From NCBI GenBank assembly GCA_017547265.1, contig JAFYQC010000181.1, forward strand, positions 1 through 10,201: 10,201 bases of DNA, read 5' to 3'. The DNA comes from Kiritimatiellia bacterium (GTDB lineage: Bacteria > Verrucomicrobiota > Kiritimatiellia > RFP12 > UBA1067). Within the stretch, counting starts at the first letter, position 1, and each line of letters opens with the position of its first letter. Positions 1-6,629 of the stretch are shown in pieces. Made by a program: the position numbers and the translations under genes. Below the pieces are notes generated by a model that saw only the letters and a list, made by a program, of their open reading frames with translations, did no database searches and was not told the DNA's origin.

Positions 1-163
1 CTTGGAGACGTCCCATCGAGTCGCGCCAAGTAGTCTTGCCGCTGCTGTCGGTCGTCGTCGTGCCCTGAAGCCGGCCCTGTGCGTCGCGATAGGTCGTCTT
101 GCCGCTCGTTGCAGTCGTTTTCGTGCCCTGAAGCCGACCTTGCGCGTCACGGTAAGTCGTTTT
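1..163 (-). repeat. 63-bp in-frame tandem repeat, about 2.6 copies
   Basis: Units run on the minus strand from 163 to 101, 100 to 38 and 37 to 1 (cut by the edge). The first two share the 13 residues KTTYRDAQGRLQG with several synonymous differences. The third has Trp for Tyr and SM for AQ. Synonymous divergence between units indicates selection on the protein repeat rather than a very recent DNA duplication. Confidence 0.8.
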
Positions 164-238
164 GGTGTCGGCAAGGCATGTTCCCGCGAGTGCGAGGCAC
201 GCGATTGTCGTTGCGAGAATCTTCGTTGTCTTGTTCAT
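1..238 (-). CDS. Secreted 21-residue tandem-repeat protein, N-terminal part, truncated by window edge
   Basis: Reading the minus strand from an ATG at 238-236 gives 79 open codons to the window edge. Residues 1-23 look like a Sec signal peptide: MNKTTK, a hydrophobic Ala/Leu-rich core, then CLA before D24 as a plausible signal peptidase I site. Neither Cys14 nor Cys21 has a good lipobox. The mature part is a 21-residue repeat with units starting at K26, K47 and K68: KTTYRDAQGRLQG followed by a Thr/Ser/Gly linker. The third unit (KTTWRDSMGRLQ) is more diverged and cut off. A Shine-Dalgarno-like AAGGTG lies 4 nt before the ATG. Repeated YRD-x-x-GR-L segments suggest an extended or beta-rich secreted polypeptide, but I do not recognise a named family and assign no function. 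It is divergent from the secreted peptidase. The plus-strand frames here are shadows of this gene, which explains their Arg/Ala-rich, repetitive translations. Confidence 0.8.
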   Translation of the reverse strand, partial: MNKTTKILATTIACLALAGTCLADTKTTYRDAQGRLQGTKTTATSGKTTYRDAQGRLQGTTTTDSSGKTTWRDSMGRLQ

Positions 239-275
239 GTCACACCTTGCCTTTCTGCTTTGTAGCATGTGTATT

Positions 276-281
276 ATTATG
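276..281 (-). promoter_or_regulatory. Possible -10 box of the repeat-protein gene
   Basis: On the minus strand CATAAT (5 of 6 to TATAAT) lies 37 nt upstream of the ATG at 238. It lacks the TGn extension seen at the other promoters here, and no good -35 is visible. An alternative, TGC followed by TACAAA, lies closer to the gene. Unlike the plus-strand genes this one would have a normal leader with a Shine-Dalgarno sequence. Weak call. Confidence 0.3.
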
Positions 282-362
282 CTTGTGAGATGTAAGGAAG
301 GCGGAAATGTTATTTCTGACAAATTTTTTCTCAATGAGCATAAGAATCATGTCGGTCGTATG

Positions 363-371
363 TGGTATAAT
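363..371 (+). promoter_or_regulatory. Extended -10 promoter of the C1A peptidase gene
   Basis: TGG-TATAAT is a perfect -10 with the TG extension. It ends 7 nt before the ATG at 379, placing transcription start at or next to the start codon. The 7 nt between (GTTGCCT) hold no Shine-Dalgarno sequence, and no -35 hexamer is recognisable at 16-18 nt spacing. The box lies inside the longer open frame that begins at 307, which argues that 307 is not the start. Confidence 0.75.
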
Positions 372-378
372 GTTGCCT

Positions 379-2190
379 ATGGGGAACGGACGGATCATCG
401 CGACTGTGCTGGCGGTATCGCTTTGCGTACCGTCGCTCGTCGCGTTTGCCGACGATTCACCGCGCGCAATGGGCTATCGCCCGTCGCCGAAGGGAGTTGC
501 GGCGAGGCGTGTTGGCTCTGCGCAGGCGGCGCAGCGTCTGCGCAAATCTTCCAGAACGGCGCTGCCTTCGCGATGGGATTCGTGCGAGCATGGCTGGGTC
601 TCGCCTGTCAAGAATCAGAGGAGCATCGGCGCATGCTGGGCTTTTGCCGCATACGCGACTCTTGAGACACAGCTCCTTAAGGCGGGAAAGGGTGAATGGG
701 ACTTCTCCGAGAAGAACATGGTGAATTTGCACGGTTGGGAGATGGGGCCAGACGACGGCGGCAACAACGATATTGCTGCTTCTTATCTGTTGCGATGGGG
801 CGGTGCTGTCGTGGAGTCGAATGATGTATATAAATCGTCGATGTCGGCATGGACGAGCAGTCCTTTGTTGTCGCCCGCAGTCCGTGTTCAGCATGTCGTC
901 TGGACGGAGGAGCTTGACGGCACTCAGGAACGGATGAACGCGTTGAAGACGGCTATCATGGAATACGGCGCCGTCGCGACGTCGATTCGATGGGATGGCG
1001 GATATGAGCGAGATGGCACGTACTACTACTGGGGTTCAAAGGAAAACAACCATGCCGTTGCACTTGTTGGATGGGATGACGACTATCCGACAAACAACTT
1101 CCGAAATTTTCCTCCTGGTCCGGGCGCGTGGATTATCAAAAATAGCTGGGGGACGTCATTAGGAAGCAACGGCTTCTATCGTGTTTCCTATCACGACATG
1201 TCGCTCGCGCGCGGGGAACCAAGCGCGGTGTTCGTTCCTGCGGGCGAAGGAGAGGACTACGATGCCGTCCGAGGGTACGATCGGCTTGGGTATACATATG
1301 ACCTTGCGCGGCGCTATCCGACAAACGCCGCCACGCAGTGTCGCTGGCAGGCATCGGTCTTTACTTCGACATGGAATGAGCGACTTGACGCAGTAGGCGT
1401 CTGGACGACTGTCTTCCCAATGCCGTACGAAATTCTGATATATACGAACGTAACGCGTGGCTCATCGTCGCCGACGGAGGGCGGAACTCTCGCTTGTCGG
1501 CAGTCTGGCACACTGGAACATGCGGGCTTCACGACTGTTCCGCTCTCGGCGGGGATTCCGCTTTCGGATGGAACCTCGTTTGCGGTCGTTTATCATCAGA
1601 CTGGCAACGAGATATCGCTTTGCGTCAACTGCACGATGATAGACTTTGCGTATCCCATTCATGCGCGCGGAAATTCGTATTTCGGACGCGACGAAGGTGT
1701 AGCTGTCGAATGGATCGACGGAATGGATGCTGCAGCCGCAGTGGACGAGGATTGTGAATCCTGGGCGGCGTGCATCAAGGCATATACGCGCTCGACTGTT
1801 CCCGCGCGTGCTGGTGACGCGCCTTTGGGGTCGGACGACGGCACGACGTACCTTTCCGATCTTGAGCAGACGAACGCAACGCTCTATGCTGACACGGCAG
1901 GAACTTTTGGCGCGTCTGTAGGGCTTGTCGGCGCAAACGGACGTTCGCTGTGGACGAGCTGGCTTGCAGGGCTCGATCCGTCTGCCGAGGAAAATGCGGA
2001 GTTCACAGTCTCGATTGACGTTTCCGGCGGAGTGCCTAGACTGAGCTGGAGCCCGGACCTTGGCGATGCCCGCGCCTATACCGTGTGGGGGCGCGAGGCT
2101 CTCGATGCGGCGGGTCCGTGGACGCAGGTCGATGTCGATGATATTGGCACGAGTCAGTTCAGGTTCTTCAAGGTGACTGTAGGGGAATAG
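379..2190 (+). CDS. Secreted papain-like (C1A) cysteine peptidase with lectin-like and C-terminal modules
   Basis: The 603-residue product starts with a Sec signal peptide (MGNGRIIATVLAVSLCVPSLVAFA, shown in two parts here: MGNGRIIATVLAV and SLCVPSLVAFA), with predicted cleavage after A24. Residues about 62-280 form a C1A peptidase domain with the full active site: oxyanion Gln80 and nucleophile Cys86 in VKNQRSIGACWAFA, His225 in NNHAVALVGWDDDY, and Asn255 in WIIKNSWGT. Residues about 285-475 resemble the lectin-like beta domain that follows C1 peptidases in many archaea and bacteria. The last 110 residues (LW..WLAGLDP, YTVWG, FRFFKVTV) look like a lineage-specific C-terminal module, perhaps for surface sorting. 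The propeptide (25-61) is short for this family. The start at 379 is chosen because it opens on the signal peptide and lies 7 nt after a perfect extended -10; the frame is open upstream to 307. Codon use is less biased than in the housekeeping genes. Likely an exported protein-degrading enzyme; substrate unknown. Confidence 0.9.
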   Translation: MGNGRIIATVLAVSLCVPSLVAFADDSPRAMGYRPSPKGVAARRVGSAQAAQRLRKSSRTALPSRWDSCEHGWVSPVKNQRSIGACWAFAAYATLETQLLKAGKGEWDFSEKNMVNLHGWEMGPDDGGNNDIAASYLLRWGGAVVESNDVYKSSMSAWTSSPLLSPAVRVQHVVWTEELDGTQERMNALKTAIMEYGAVATSIRWDGGYERDGTYYYWGSKENNHAVALVGWDDDYPTNNFRNFPPGPGAWIIKNSWGTSLGSNGFYRVSYHDMSLARGEPSAVFVPAGEGEDYDAVRGYDRLGYTYDLARRYPTNAATQCRWQASVFTSTWNERLDAVGVWTTVFPMPYEILIYTNVTRGSSSPTEGGTLACRQSGTLEHAGFTTVPLSAGIPLSDGTSFAVVYHQTGNEISLCVNCTMIDFAYPIHARGNSYFGRDEGVAVEWIDGMDAAAAVDEDCESWAACIKAYTRSTVPARAGDAPLGSDDGTTYLSDLEQTNATLYADTAGTFGASVGLVGANGRSLWTSWLAGLDPSAEENAEFTVSIDVSGGVPRLSWSPDLGDARAYTVWGREALDAAGPWTQVDVDDIGTSQFRFFKVTVGE

Positions 2191-2200
2191 GGCCATTAAA

Positions 2201-2206
2201 AGGAGG
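2201..2206 (+). promoter_or_regulatory. Strong Shine-Dalgarno site of the sirtuin gene
   Basis: AGGAGG lies 5 nt before the ATG at 2212, within the 21-nt gap after the peptidase stop. It is the best ribosome binding site in the window. It shows that the organism uses classical Shine-Dalgarno initiation for internal operon genes while the first genes of units have none. Confidence 0.85.
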
Positions 2207-2211
2207 CAAGA

Positions 2212-2967
2212 ATGTTTGACGACATGATAAAGGCGTTGCGTGGCGCAAAGTGCGTCGCGGCGATGACGGGCGCTGGCGTTAGCACGCTTTGCGGAATACC
2301 GGATTTCCGCGGCCCGAAGGGGCTCTACAAGAACCCTGACGCAGAACGTATCTTCGACATCGACTGGTTCGACCGCGATCCGGCGGTCTACTATCGCGGG
2401 TGCAGCGAGCTCGTCTACGGGCTTGGCGCGTTCGAGCCGGGGCCGGTCCATCGCGCTCTGAAGCGACTTGAGGACGCTGGACGTCTCGATGGAATCATCA
2501 CGCAGAACATCGACATGCTCCACCAGAAGGCGGGTTCGTCGAATGTCTACGAAGTACATGGTTCGCCGATCGTTCACCATTGCCGCCTTTGCGGAGACGA
2601 GAAGAGCTTCGACGAGATCATGGCGATGGTCAATGCGAACGGCGGCTCCGAGAAGCTTGGCGCGCCGTATGTGCCGCGCTGCAAGTGCGGTGGTGCGTAC
2701 AAGCCGGACATCACGTTTTTCGGCGAGCAACTGCCGGAGGTGGCCTTCATGAAGTCGCAGGAGCTTGCGATGAGGGCGGACGTGATGCTCGTCCTTGGCA
2801 CTTCGCTTACCGTGTTTCCCGCTGCGGGGATTCCTCGTCTTACGCTCCAGAAGGGCGGCAAGGTCTTTATCGTGAACGCCCAGCCGACTTCGCTCGACAA
2901 GTACGTCGAGGGGTGCTTCCCCGACCTCGCGGAATTCTCCGCCGCGATCGAAGCGGCATTTGCATAG
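2212..2967 (+). CDS. cobB: NAD-dependent protein deacylase, sirtuin (class U-like)
   Basis: This 251-residue sirtuin removes acyl groups from protein lysines using NAD+, giving O-acyl-ADP-ribose and nicotinamide in the cytoplasm. The Rossmann-fold motifs are complete: GAGVSTLCGIPDFRGP (20-35) for NAD, TQNIDMLH (97-104), catalytic His116 in YEVHGS, a zinc site of Cys124 and Cys127 (CRLC) with Cys157 and Cys159 (CKC), GTSLTVFPA (196-204), and VNAQPTS (221-227). The FRGPKGLYK and TQNIDMLHQKAGS wording is closest to the Thermotoga maritima type (class U), and it lacks the Tyr/Arg pair expected of CobB/SIRT5-type desuccinylases as far as I can see. It follows the secreted peptidase by 21 nt and is probably co-transcribed, though the two products act in different compartments. 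Substrates cannot be read from sequence. The symbol is used in the general sense for bacterial sirtuins. Confidence 0.93.
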   Translation: MFDDMIKALRGAKCVAAMTGAGVSTLCGIPDFRGPKGLYKNPDAERIFDIDWFDRDPAVYYRGCSELVYGLGAFEPGPVHRALKRLEDAGRLDGIITQNIDMLHQKAGSSNVYEVHGSPIVHHCRLCGDEKSFDEIMAMVNANGGSEKLGAPYVPRCKCGGAYKPDITFFGEQLPEVAFMKSQELAMRADVMLVLGTSLTVFPAAGIPRLTLQKGGKVFIVNAQPTSLDKYVEGCFPDLAEFSAAIEAAFA

Positions 2968-2971
2968 CGGG

Positions 2972-2989
2972 TGAATCTCGGTTGATTCA
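2972..2989 (+). promoter_or_regulatory. Small dyad before the rnhC promoter
   Basis: TGAATC and GATTCA form a perfect 6-bp inverted repeat around a TCGGTT loop, ending 7 nt before the TATAAT of rnhC. No T-run follows, so it is a poor intrinsic terminator. Its position over the -35/spacer region would suit an operator, but a chance palindrome is possible. Confidence 0.3.
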
Positions 2990-2993
2990 GATT

Positions 2994-3002
2994 TGCTATA
3001 AT
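2994..3002 (+). promoter_or_regulatory. Extended -10 promoter of rnhC
   Basis: TGC-TATAAT ends 8 nt before the ATG at 3011, so the transcript should begin at or about 1 nt before the start codon. The intervening ATATTCACCA (its first two bases overlap the box) has no Shine-Dalgarno sequence. No convincing -35. Confidence 0.8.
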
Positions 3003-3010
3003 ATTCACCA

Positions 3011-4048
3011 ATGAACGCAGAGGGCACAAAGAAGACTAGCTTCACCTACGAGCTTACGAACGACCAGCAGGAACTTTTGCTGGGAGTGATGCTGAACGGC
3101 AACTACCGCAAGCGCGAAGTTCCCTATTCCCTCTGGTCGATTGAAGGCGACCATTTCAACGCGACGCTCTACGAGAAGGAGAAGCATGGCAAACGCAAGC
3201 TCTGCGTGCAGGGTTCGAAAGCCGAGGACTTCGTTCTCTTTGTACTTGAGCCGCATGTGCTTGGCGCTGCGACGCTTGGCTATGAGACGATCTTGAATCC
3301 CGACCTCGTGGCTCCTCATGCTGGCAGCGATGAATCTGGAAAGGGCGACTACTTTGGGCCGCTCGTCGTCTGCTGTGCCTACACGGACGAGACTCTTTCC
3401 GAGAAGATGCAGGAGATGGGCGTCAAGGACTGCAAGCAGATGTCCGACAAGTCGGTCCTCACGACTGGTGCGAAGCTCCGCGCGCTTCTCGGCCCGACGG
3501 GCTATGCCGTGGTGAAGCTCGGCCCCGCTGCGTACAACCGACTTTATTCAAAGATCAAGAACATCAACCGTATGCTCGCCTGGGCTCACGGCACGGCGAT
3601 CGAGGAATTGCTCGAGAAGCGCCAGTCCTGCCCGCGTGTCGTCGTTGACCAGTTTGCGCCGACTGAAACGACCATTCTTCGTGCCCTCAAGACGCGCGGC
3701 AAGGCGATCAAGGTTGAGCAGCGCCACAAGGCCGAGAGCGACATCGCTGTTGCGGCCGCCTCTGTGATTGCGCGCGAGATTTTCCTCCGTGACATCATGA
3801 AGATGGGCGAAGAAATCTTCGGCCCTCCCGCCGAGGGACGCGAAAACGTTCCCGCCGGCTCGTCAGACCCGCGTGTTCGCGCGCTCGCCGAGGAGATGGT
3901 TCGCAAAGAAGGCCCCGTCTGGCTAATGAACCACGTGAAGGCCCATTTCCAGACGACGGACAAGGTCCTCTCCGCGTGCGGCAAGTCGCGTGCTGACCTC
4001 CCGCCAGAAGGACAGGTCGTCTCTGCGTCAAAAGCGGCGTCTTCCTGA
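3011..4048 (+). CDS. rnhC: Ribonuclease HIII
   Basis: RNase HIII cuts the RNA strand of RNA-DNA hybrids (R-loops, primer remnants). The 345-residue product has the family layout: an N-terminal TBP-like substrate-binding region (about 1-95), then the type 2 RNase H fold starting at HAGSDESGKGDYFGP (103-117), the signature that separates HIII from HII. The metal-binding residues appear intact: Asp107, Glu108, Asp213 in VVDQFAP, and Glu242 in HKAESD, matching the DEDE set of the family. The C-terminal tail from about 322 is low-complexity and likely disordered. The start at 3011 sits 8 nt after a perfect extended -10 with no ribosome binding site, so the mRNA is probably leaderless. The gene appears monocistronic, since the next unit has its own promoter 65 nt downstream. 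Presence of HIII does not exclude another RNase H elsewhere. Confidence 0.95.
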   Translation: MNAEGTKKTSFTYELTNDQQELLLGVMLNGNYRKREVPYSLWSIEGDHFNATLYEKEKHGKRKLCVQGSKAEDFVLFVLEPHVLGAATLGYETILNPDLVAPHAGSDESGKGDYFGPLVVCCAYTDETLSEKMQEMGVKDCKQMSDKSVLTTGAKLRALLGPTGYAVVKLGPAAYNRLYSKIKNINRMLAWAHGTAIEELLEKRQSCPRVVVDQFAPTETTILRALKTRGKAIKVEQRHKAESDIAVAAASVIAREIFLRDIMKMGEEIFGPPAEGRENVPAGSSDPRVRALAEEMVRKEGPVWLMNHVKAHFQTTDKVLSACGKSRADLPPEGQVVSASKAASS

Positions 4049-4094
4049 GGCGGCGTCTCTCCGCACTTCGGCCACGTAATCGTCTACATGCGCG

Positions 4095-4110
4095 TTCGGC
4101 GGCGGCCGAA
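4095..4110 (+). promoter_or_regulatory. GC-rich dyad before the tRNA promoter
   Basis: TTCGGC and GCCGAA form a perfect 6-bp stem with a GGCG loop, ending 5 nt before the TATAAT of the tRNA-tyrS unit. No T-tract follows. It could be a weak rho-independent stop for rnhC, an operator, or chance in GC-rich DNA. Confidence 0.35.
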
Positions 4111-4112
4111 TA

Positions 4113-4121
4113 TGGTATAAT
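4113..4121 (+). promoter_or_regulatory. Extended -10 promoter of the tRNA-Arg-tyrS-lptF-lpxA unit
   Basis: TGG-TATAAT ends 11 nt before the first base of the mature tRNA. With start about 7 nt after the box, the primary transcript would have a 5' leader of about 4 nt, to be removed by RNase P. This is the only promoter-like sequence I see ahead of tyrS. Confidence 0.8.
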
Positions 4122-4132
4122 ATCACAAATTT

Positions 4133-4209
4133 GGTCCTGTAGCTCATCTGGACAGAGCAGCTGCCTTCTAAGCAGCGGGTAGTGGGTTCGAGTCCCGCCA
4201 GGACCGCCA
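4133..4209 (+). tRNA. tRNA-Arg (anticodon TCT), CCA encoded
   Basis: A complete 77-nt cloverleaf. The acceptor GGTCCTG (4133-4139) pairs with CAGGACC (4199-4205), followed by discriminator G and an encoded CCA. The D arm is GCTC/GAGC. The anticodon stem GCTGC/GCAGC encloses loop CTTCTAA with TCT at positions 34-36, which reads AGA and AGG. The T arm is GTGGG/CCCGC with loop TTCGAGT and one G-T pair. Only 20 nt separate the CCA end from the tyrS ATG and no terminator is visible, so the tRNA is probably cut out of a tRNA-mRNA precursor. Confidence 0.97.
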
Positions 4210-4229
4210 TTGAAAGAGAAGAAAAGAAA

Positions 4230-5474
4230 ATGAAATTGCTAGACGAACTTAGGGCGCGCGGACTCGTGGAGGCCCTTACGGACCCGGAAATCGAGAAGGC
4301 CCTTGAGAAGCCCATGACCGTCTACTGCGGGTTTGACCCGTCCGCCCGCTCTTTGCAGGCAGGAAACCTCGTCTCCATTGTCGTCCTTCGTCGTCTCCAG
4401 CTCGCAGGCCACAAGGTGATTGCGCTCGTTGGCGGCGCGACGGGGCTCATTGGCGACCCGAGCGGCAAGTCCGCCGAGAGGAACATGCTCACGGTCGAGC
4501 AGGTGGAGGAGAACAAGAAGGGCATACGCGAGAACCTTTCGAGAATACTTGACTTTGACGGTCCCAACGCCGCCATCATGGTCGACAACTACGACTGGTA
4601 CAAGGGCACGAGCGCAATTGAGTTCCTGCGCGACATCGCTATCAACTTCCGCGTGCCGCAGATGCTCGCGAAGGAGTCGGTCAAGAAGCGCCTCGAGGCG
4701 AGCGAAGGCGCTCTTACGTTCACCGAGTTCAGCTATCAGATTCTCCAGGGCAACGACTTCCTGCACCTCTACGACAACTACGGCTGCCAGATGGAAGTCG
4801 GCGGCGCAGACCAGTGGGGCAACATCACGGCCGGTACCGACCTCGTCCGCAAGATGCGCGGCAAGTCTGCCTTCGGCCTCACGTTCCCGCTTCTCCTCGA
4901 CTCGTCGGGCAAGAAGTTCGGCAAGAGCGAGGGCAACGCGCTTTTCATGAACGGCGAGATGACGCCCGTGTTCGACTGGTACCAGTACTTCCTGAGGACG
5001 CCCGACGCCGATGTCATTCGCTACCTCAAGGTCTTCTCGATGAAGTCGCTCGAAGAAATCGCGGCGCTCGAGGCCGAGATGAAGACGCACCCCGAGGCCC
5101 GCGTTCCGCAGAAGGCGCTCGCGGAAGAGCTTACGCGCCTCGTCCACGGCGAGGAAGGGCTAAGGAAGGCACAGGAGGCGACCGAGGCGCTCTATGCGAA
5201 GAAGAGCGCTGCAGACGTCGCGAAGGCCGAGAACGTGCCGAGCGCGTCAGTCTCGCTTGCCGACAGCGTCGGGAAGCCCGTCTTCGCCGTCGCGGCCGCC
5301 GCGGGGATGTTCAAGTCCAATGGCGAAGCGAGGCGCATGGCGGCGCAGGGAGGTCTCTCCCTCAACGACGCGAAGATCGACGCCAACCGACTCTTTGCCG
5401 CTGACGACGTGAAGGACGGCGTTGCCGTTCTCCGCTCCGGAAAGAAGAACTACTTTGTGCTGAAATTCTCGTGA
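4230..5474 (+). CDS. tyrS: Tyrosyl-tRNA synthetase with altered HIGH motif
   Basis: This class I synthetase charges tRNA-Tyr; the 414-residue length is normal. The Rossmann catalytic domain has YCGFDPS (32-38), LVGGATGLIGDPSGK (66-80), tyrosine-pocket residues Tyr169, Gln173 and Asp176 in FSYQILQGNDF, GGADQWGN (191-198), and the KMSKS loop as KFGKS (229-233). An S4-like RNA-binding domain follows at about 350-414. The signature HIGH is QAGN (43-46), and the Thr of the usual DPTA is Ser38, so the Thr40/His45 pair of the Bacillus stearothermophilus enzyme is Ser/Gln here. Everything else looks functional. The start at 4230 is chosen because it follows a purine-rich stretch (AGAGAAGAAAAG) and lies outside the tRNA; the frame opens further upstream only through the tRNA. 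The stop overlaps the GTG of the next gene by 3 nt. Confidence 0.95.
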   Translation: MKLLDELRARGLVEALTDPEIEKALEKPMTVYCGFDPSARSLQAGNLVSIVVLRRLQLAGHKVIALVGGATGLIGDPSGKSAERNMLTVEQVEENKKGIRENLSRILDFDGPNAAIMVDNYDWYKGTSAIEFLRDIAINFRVPQMLAKESVKKRLEASEGALTFTEFSYQILQGNDFLHLYDNYGCQMEVGGADQWGNITAGTDLVRKMRGKSAFGLTFPLLLDSSGKKFGKSEGNALFMNGEMTPVFDWYQYFLRTPDADVIRYLKVFSMKSLEEIAALEAEMKTHPEARVPQKALAEELTRLVHGEEGLRKAQEATEALYAKKSAADVAKAENVPSASVSLADSVGKPVFAVAAAAGMFKSNGEARRMAAQGGLSLNDAKIDANRLFAADDVKDGVAVLRSGKKNYFVLKFS

Positions 5475-6586
5475 AGACGATAGAGAGATACGCGTTCGGA
5501 TCCTTCCTCTCGAGCTTCCTGCTCGCGTTTCTAGTCCTGTCGTTCGTCATAACGATCGGCCTGATGGTCCAGATCGTCGGCTTCATCCTCGACGGCGTCT
5601 CGCCCTCGCTCATCGGCCAGTTTGCGCTCGTCAGCTTCCCCGAGACGATGCAGTGGACGATGCCGCTTGCGCTTCTCGTGGCGAGCGTCCTCGTCTTCTC
5701 ACGCATGAGTGCCGACAGCGAAATCGCCGCGATGCGCGCTTGCGGCGTGAACCTGCTGTCGATCATGAAGTGGCCTATCGCGTTTTCGCTTCTTTGCGTG
5801 GCGCTCGGGTTCTACATCAACAACGAAGTTGTGCCGCGCGGACACGAGGTTCGCAGGAGTCTAAAGACGAAGGTTTCCGTTAGCACCGGCATAGACCTCC
5901 TCGAGCCGGGGCACGTGATCGACGACTTCCCGAAGATGAAGTTCTACTTCGGCGCGAAGGAGGGCAACTGGCTTTACGACATCGTCGTCATGGACTATTC
6001 GCAGAAGGTCGACCGCATGATAACCGCCTCGAAGGCGCTCGTGACGAGCGAGGGAACGGACCTTCACCTCGACCTCTACCAGATGACGGTCGACCCGCTC
6101 GACGAGGACCACCCGACGATGGCGCGTGCAAGCCGTTTCCCCTATGTCGTCAAGGACGCGATAAAGGAAGTCAAGTACAACAAGAAGGACAAGGACCTCG
6201 ACTTCGGCGAGATCCTTGCGAAGATGAAAGTCCAGAAGCGTCTCGTTGACGCTGCGAAGGGCAAGAGCAAGACCGCCGGCACCGAGAAGAACCTGCGGAA
6301 GCGCGACCTCTCGAAGACGCGGACGGAGTTCTCGAAACGGCTCGTCTTCGCTATGGCCTCGTTCTGCTTCGTCCTTGTTGGAATCCCGCTCGGCATCAAG
6401 GCCCAGCGAAAGGAGAGCTCGATCGGCATGGCCATATCGCTTGCCGTCTCTCTCGGCTACTACATAATCGTGATACTTATGCTTTCGGCTCAGAAGAACT
6501 TCGCGATGCGGCCGGACATCCTCATCTGGCTGCCGGTTCCCGCGTGCTTCGCGATCGCGTCGTACCTTGTTCCGAAAAACCTGTAG
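5471..6586 (+). CDS. LPS export permease, LptF/LptG family (YjgP/YjgQ)
   Basis: Inner-membrane subunit of the Lpt ABC transporter that extracts LPS and passes it to the periplasmic bridge. The 371-residue protein has three N-terminal membrane segments (about 13-38, 47-78 and 100-120), a periplasmic beta-rich domain (about 125-285), and three C-terminal segments (about 290-309, 317-340 and 347-367). The family hallmark SRMSADSEIAAMRACGVN (78-94) between segments two and three is intact; it is the coupling region for the LptB ATPase. A Lys/Arg-rich stretch (235-290) precedes the fourth segment. The GTG start lies in a GTGA overlap with the tyrS stop, indicating translational coupling. Only one permease is present, so its LptF or LptG partner must be elsewhere; sequence alone does not tell me which of the two this is. 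The lpxA gene next to it fits an LPS role. Confidence 0.9.
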   Translation: MKTIERYAFGSFLSSFLLAFLVLSFVITIGLMVQIVGFILDGVSPSLIGQFALVSFPETMQWTMPLALLVASVLVFSRMSADSEIAAMRACGVNLLSIMKWPIAFSLLCVALGFYINNEVVPRGHEVRRSLKTKVSVSTGIDLLEPGHVIDDFPKMKFYFGAKEGNWLYDIVVMDYSQKVDRMITASKALVTSEGTDLHLDLYQMTVDPLDEDHPTMARASRFPYVVKDAIKEVKYNKKDKDLDFGEILAKMKVQKRLVDAAKGKSKTAGTEKNLRKRDLSKTRTEFSKRLVFAMASFCFVLVGIPLGIKAQRKESSIGMAISLAVSLGYYIIVILMLSAQKNFAMRPDILIWLPVPACFAIASYLVPKNL

Positions 6587-6602
6587 GGAAGTTGAAAAGT
6601 TG

Positions 6603-6629
6603 GTAGGGGCGTGTCTCCGACACGCCCGC
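6603..6629 (+). repeat. Palindromic hairpin element flanked by AAGTTG direct repeats
   Basis: GGGCGTGTC (6607-6615) and GACACGCCC (6619-6627) form a perfect 9-bp stem with loop TCC. The element is immediately flanked by AAGTTG at 6597-6602 and 6630-6635; a longer AAGTTGAAA also occurs at 6589-6597 and 6630-6638. There is no T-run, so it is not a standard terminator. It fits a REP-like or small mobile palindrome, or an RNA stem between lptF and lpxA that could protect or attenuate the message. Confidence 0.6.

Noticed and set aside
1..163. CRISPR-like or minisatellite array
   Set aside because: The 63-bp units have no spacers, differ synonymously, and are in frame behind a signal peptide; they are a protein repeat.
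307..378. Upstream extension of the peptidase frame to an ATG at 307
   Set aside because: It would put the extended -10 box inside the gene and bury the signal peptide behind 24 extra residues; 379 opens on a good signal peptide 7 nt after the box.
2..665. Plus-strand open frames at 2-265, 79-288 and 162-665
   Set aside because: Arg/Cys-rich translations without family features; the first two are antisense to the repeat-protein gene, and the third also runs over the promoter and the peptidase in another frame.
1462..3045. Long minus-strand open frame of 527 codons antisense to the peptidase and sirtuin genes
   Set aside because: Arg/His-rich, no recognisable domain, and opposite to two genes with complete catalytic motifs; a by-product of GC-rich codon use.
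4182..4229. In-frame extension of tyrS into the tRNA
   Set aside because: It would start within the T arm of tRNA-Arg and add 16 unconserved residues; ATG 4230 begins the normal TyrRS N-terminus.
4113..4229. T-box riboswitch ahead of tyrS
   Set aside because: The region holds a complete tRNA gene and a 20-nt gap; there is no room for a specifier stem, T-box sequence or antiterminator.
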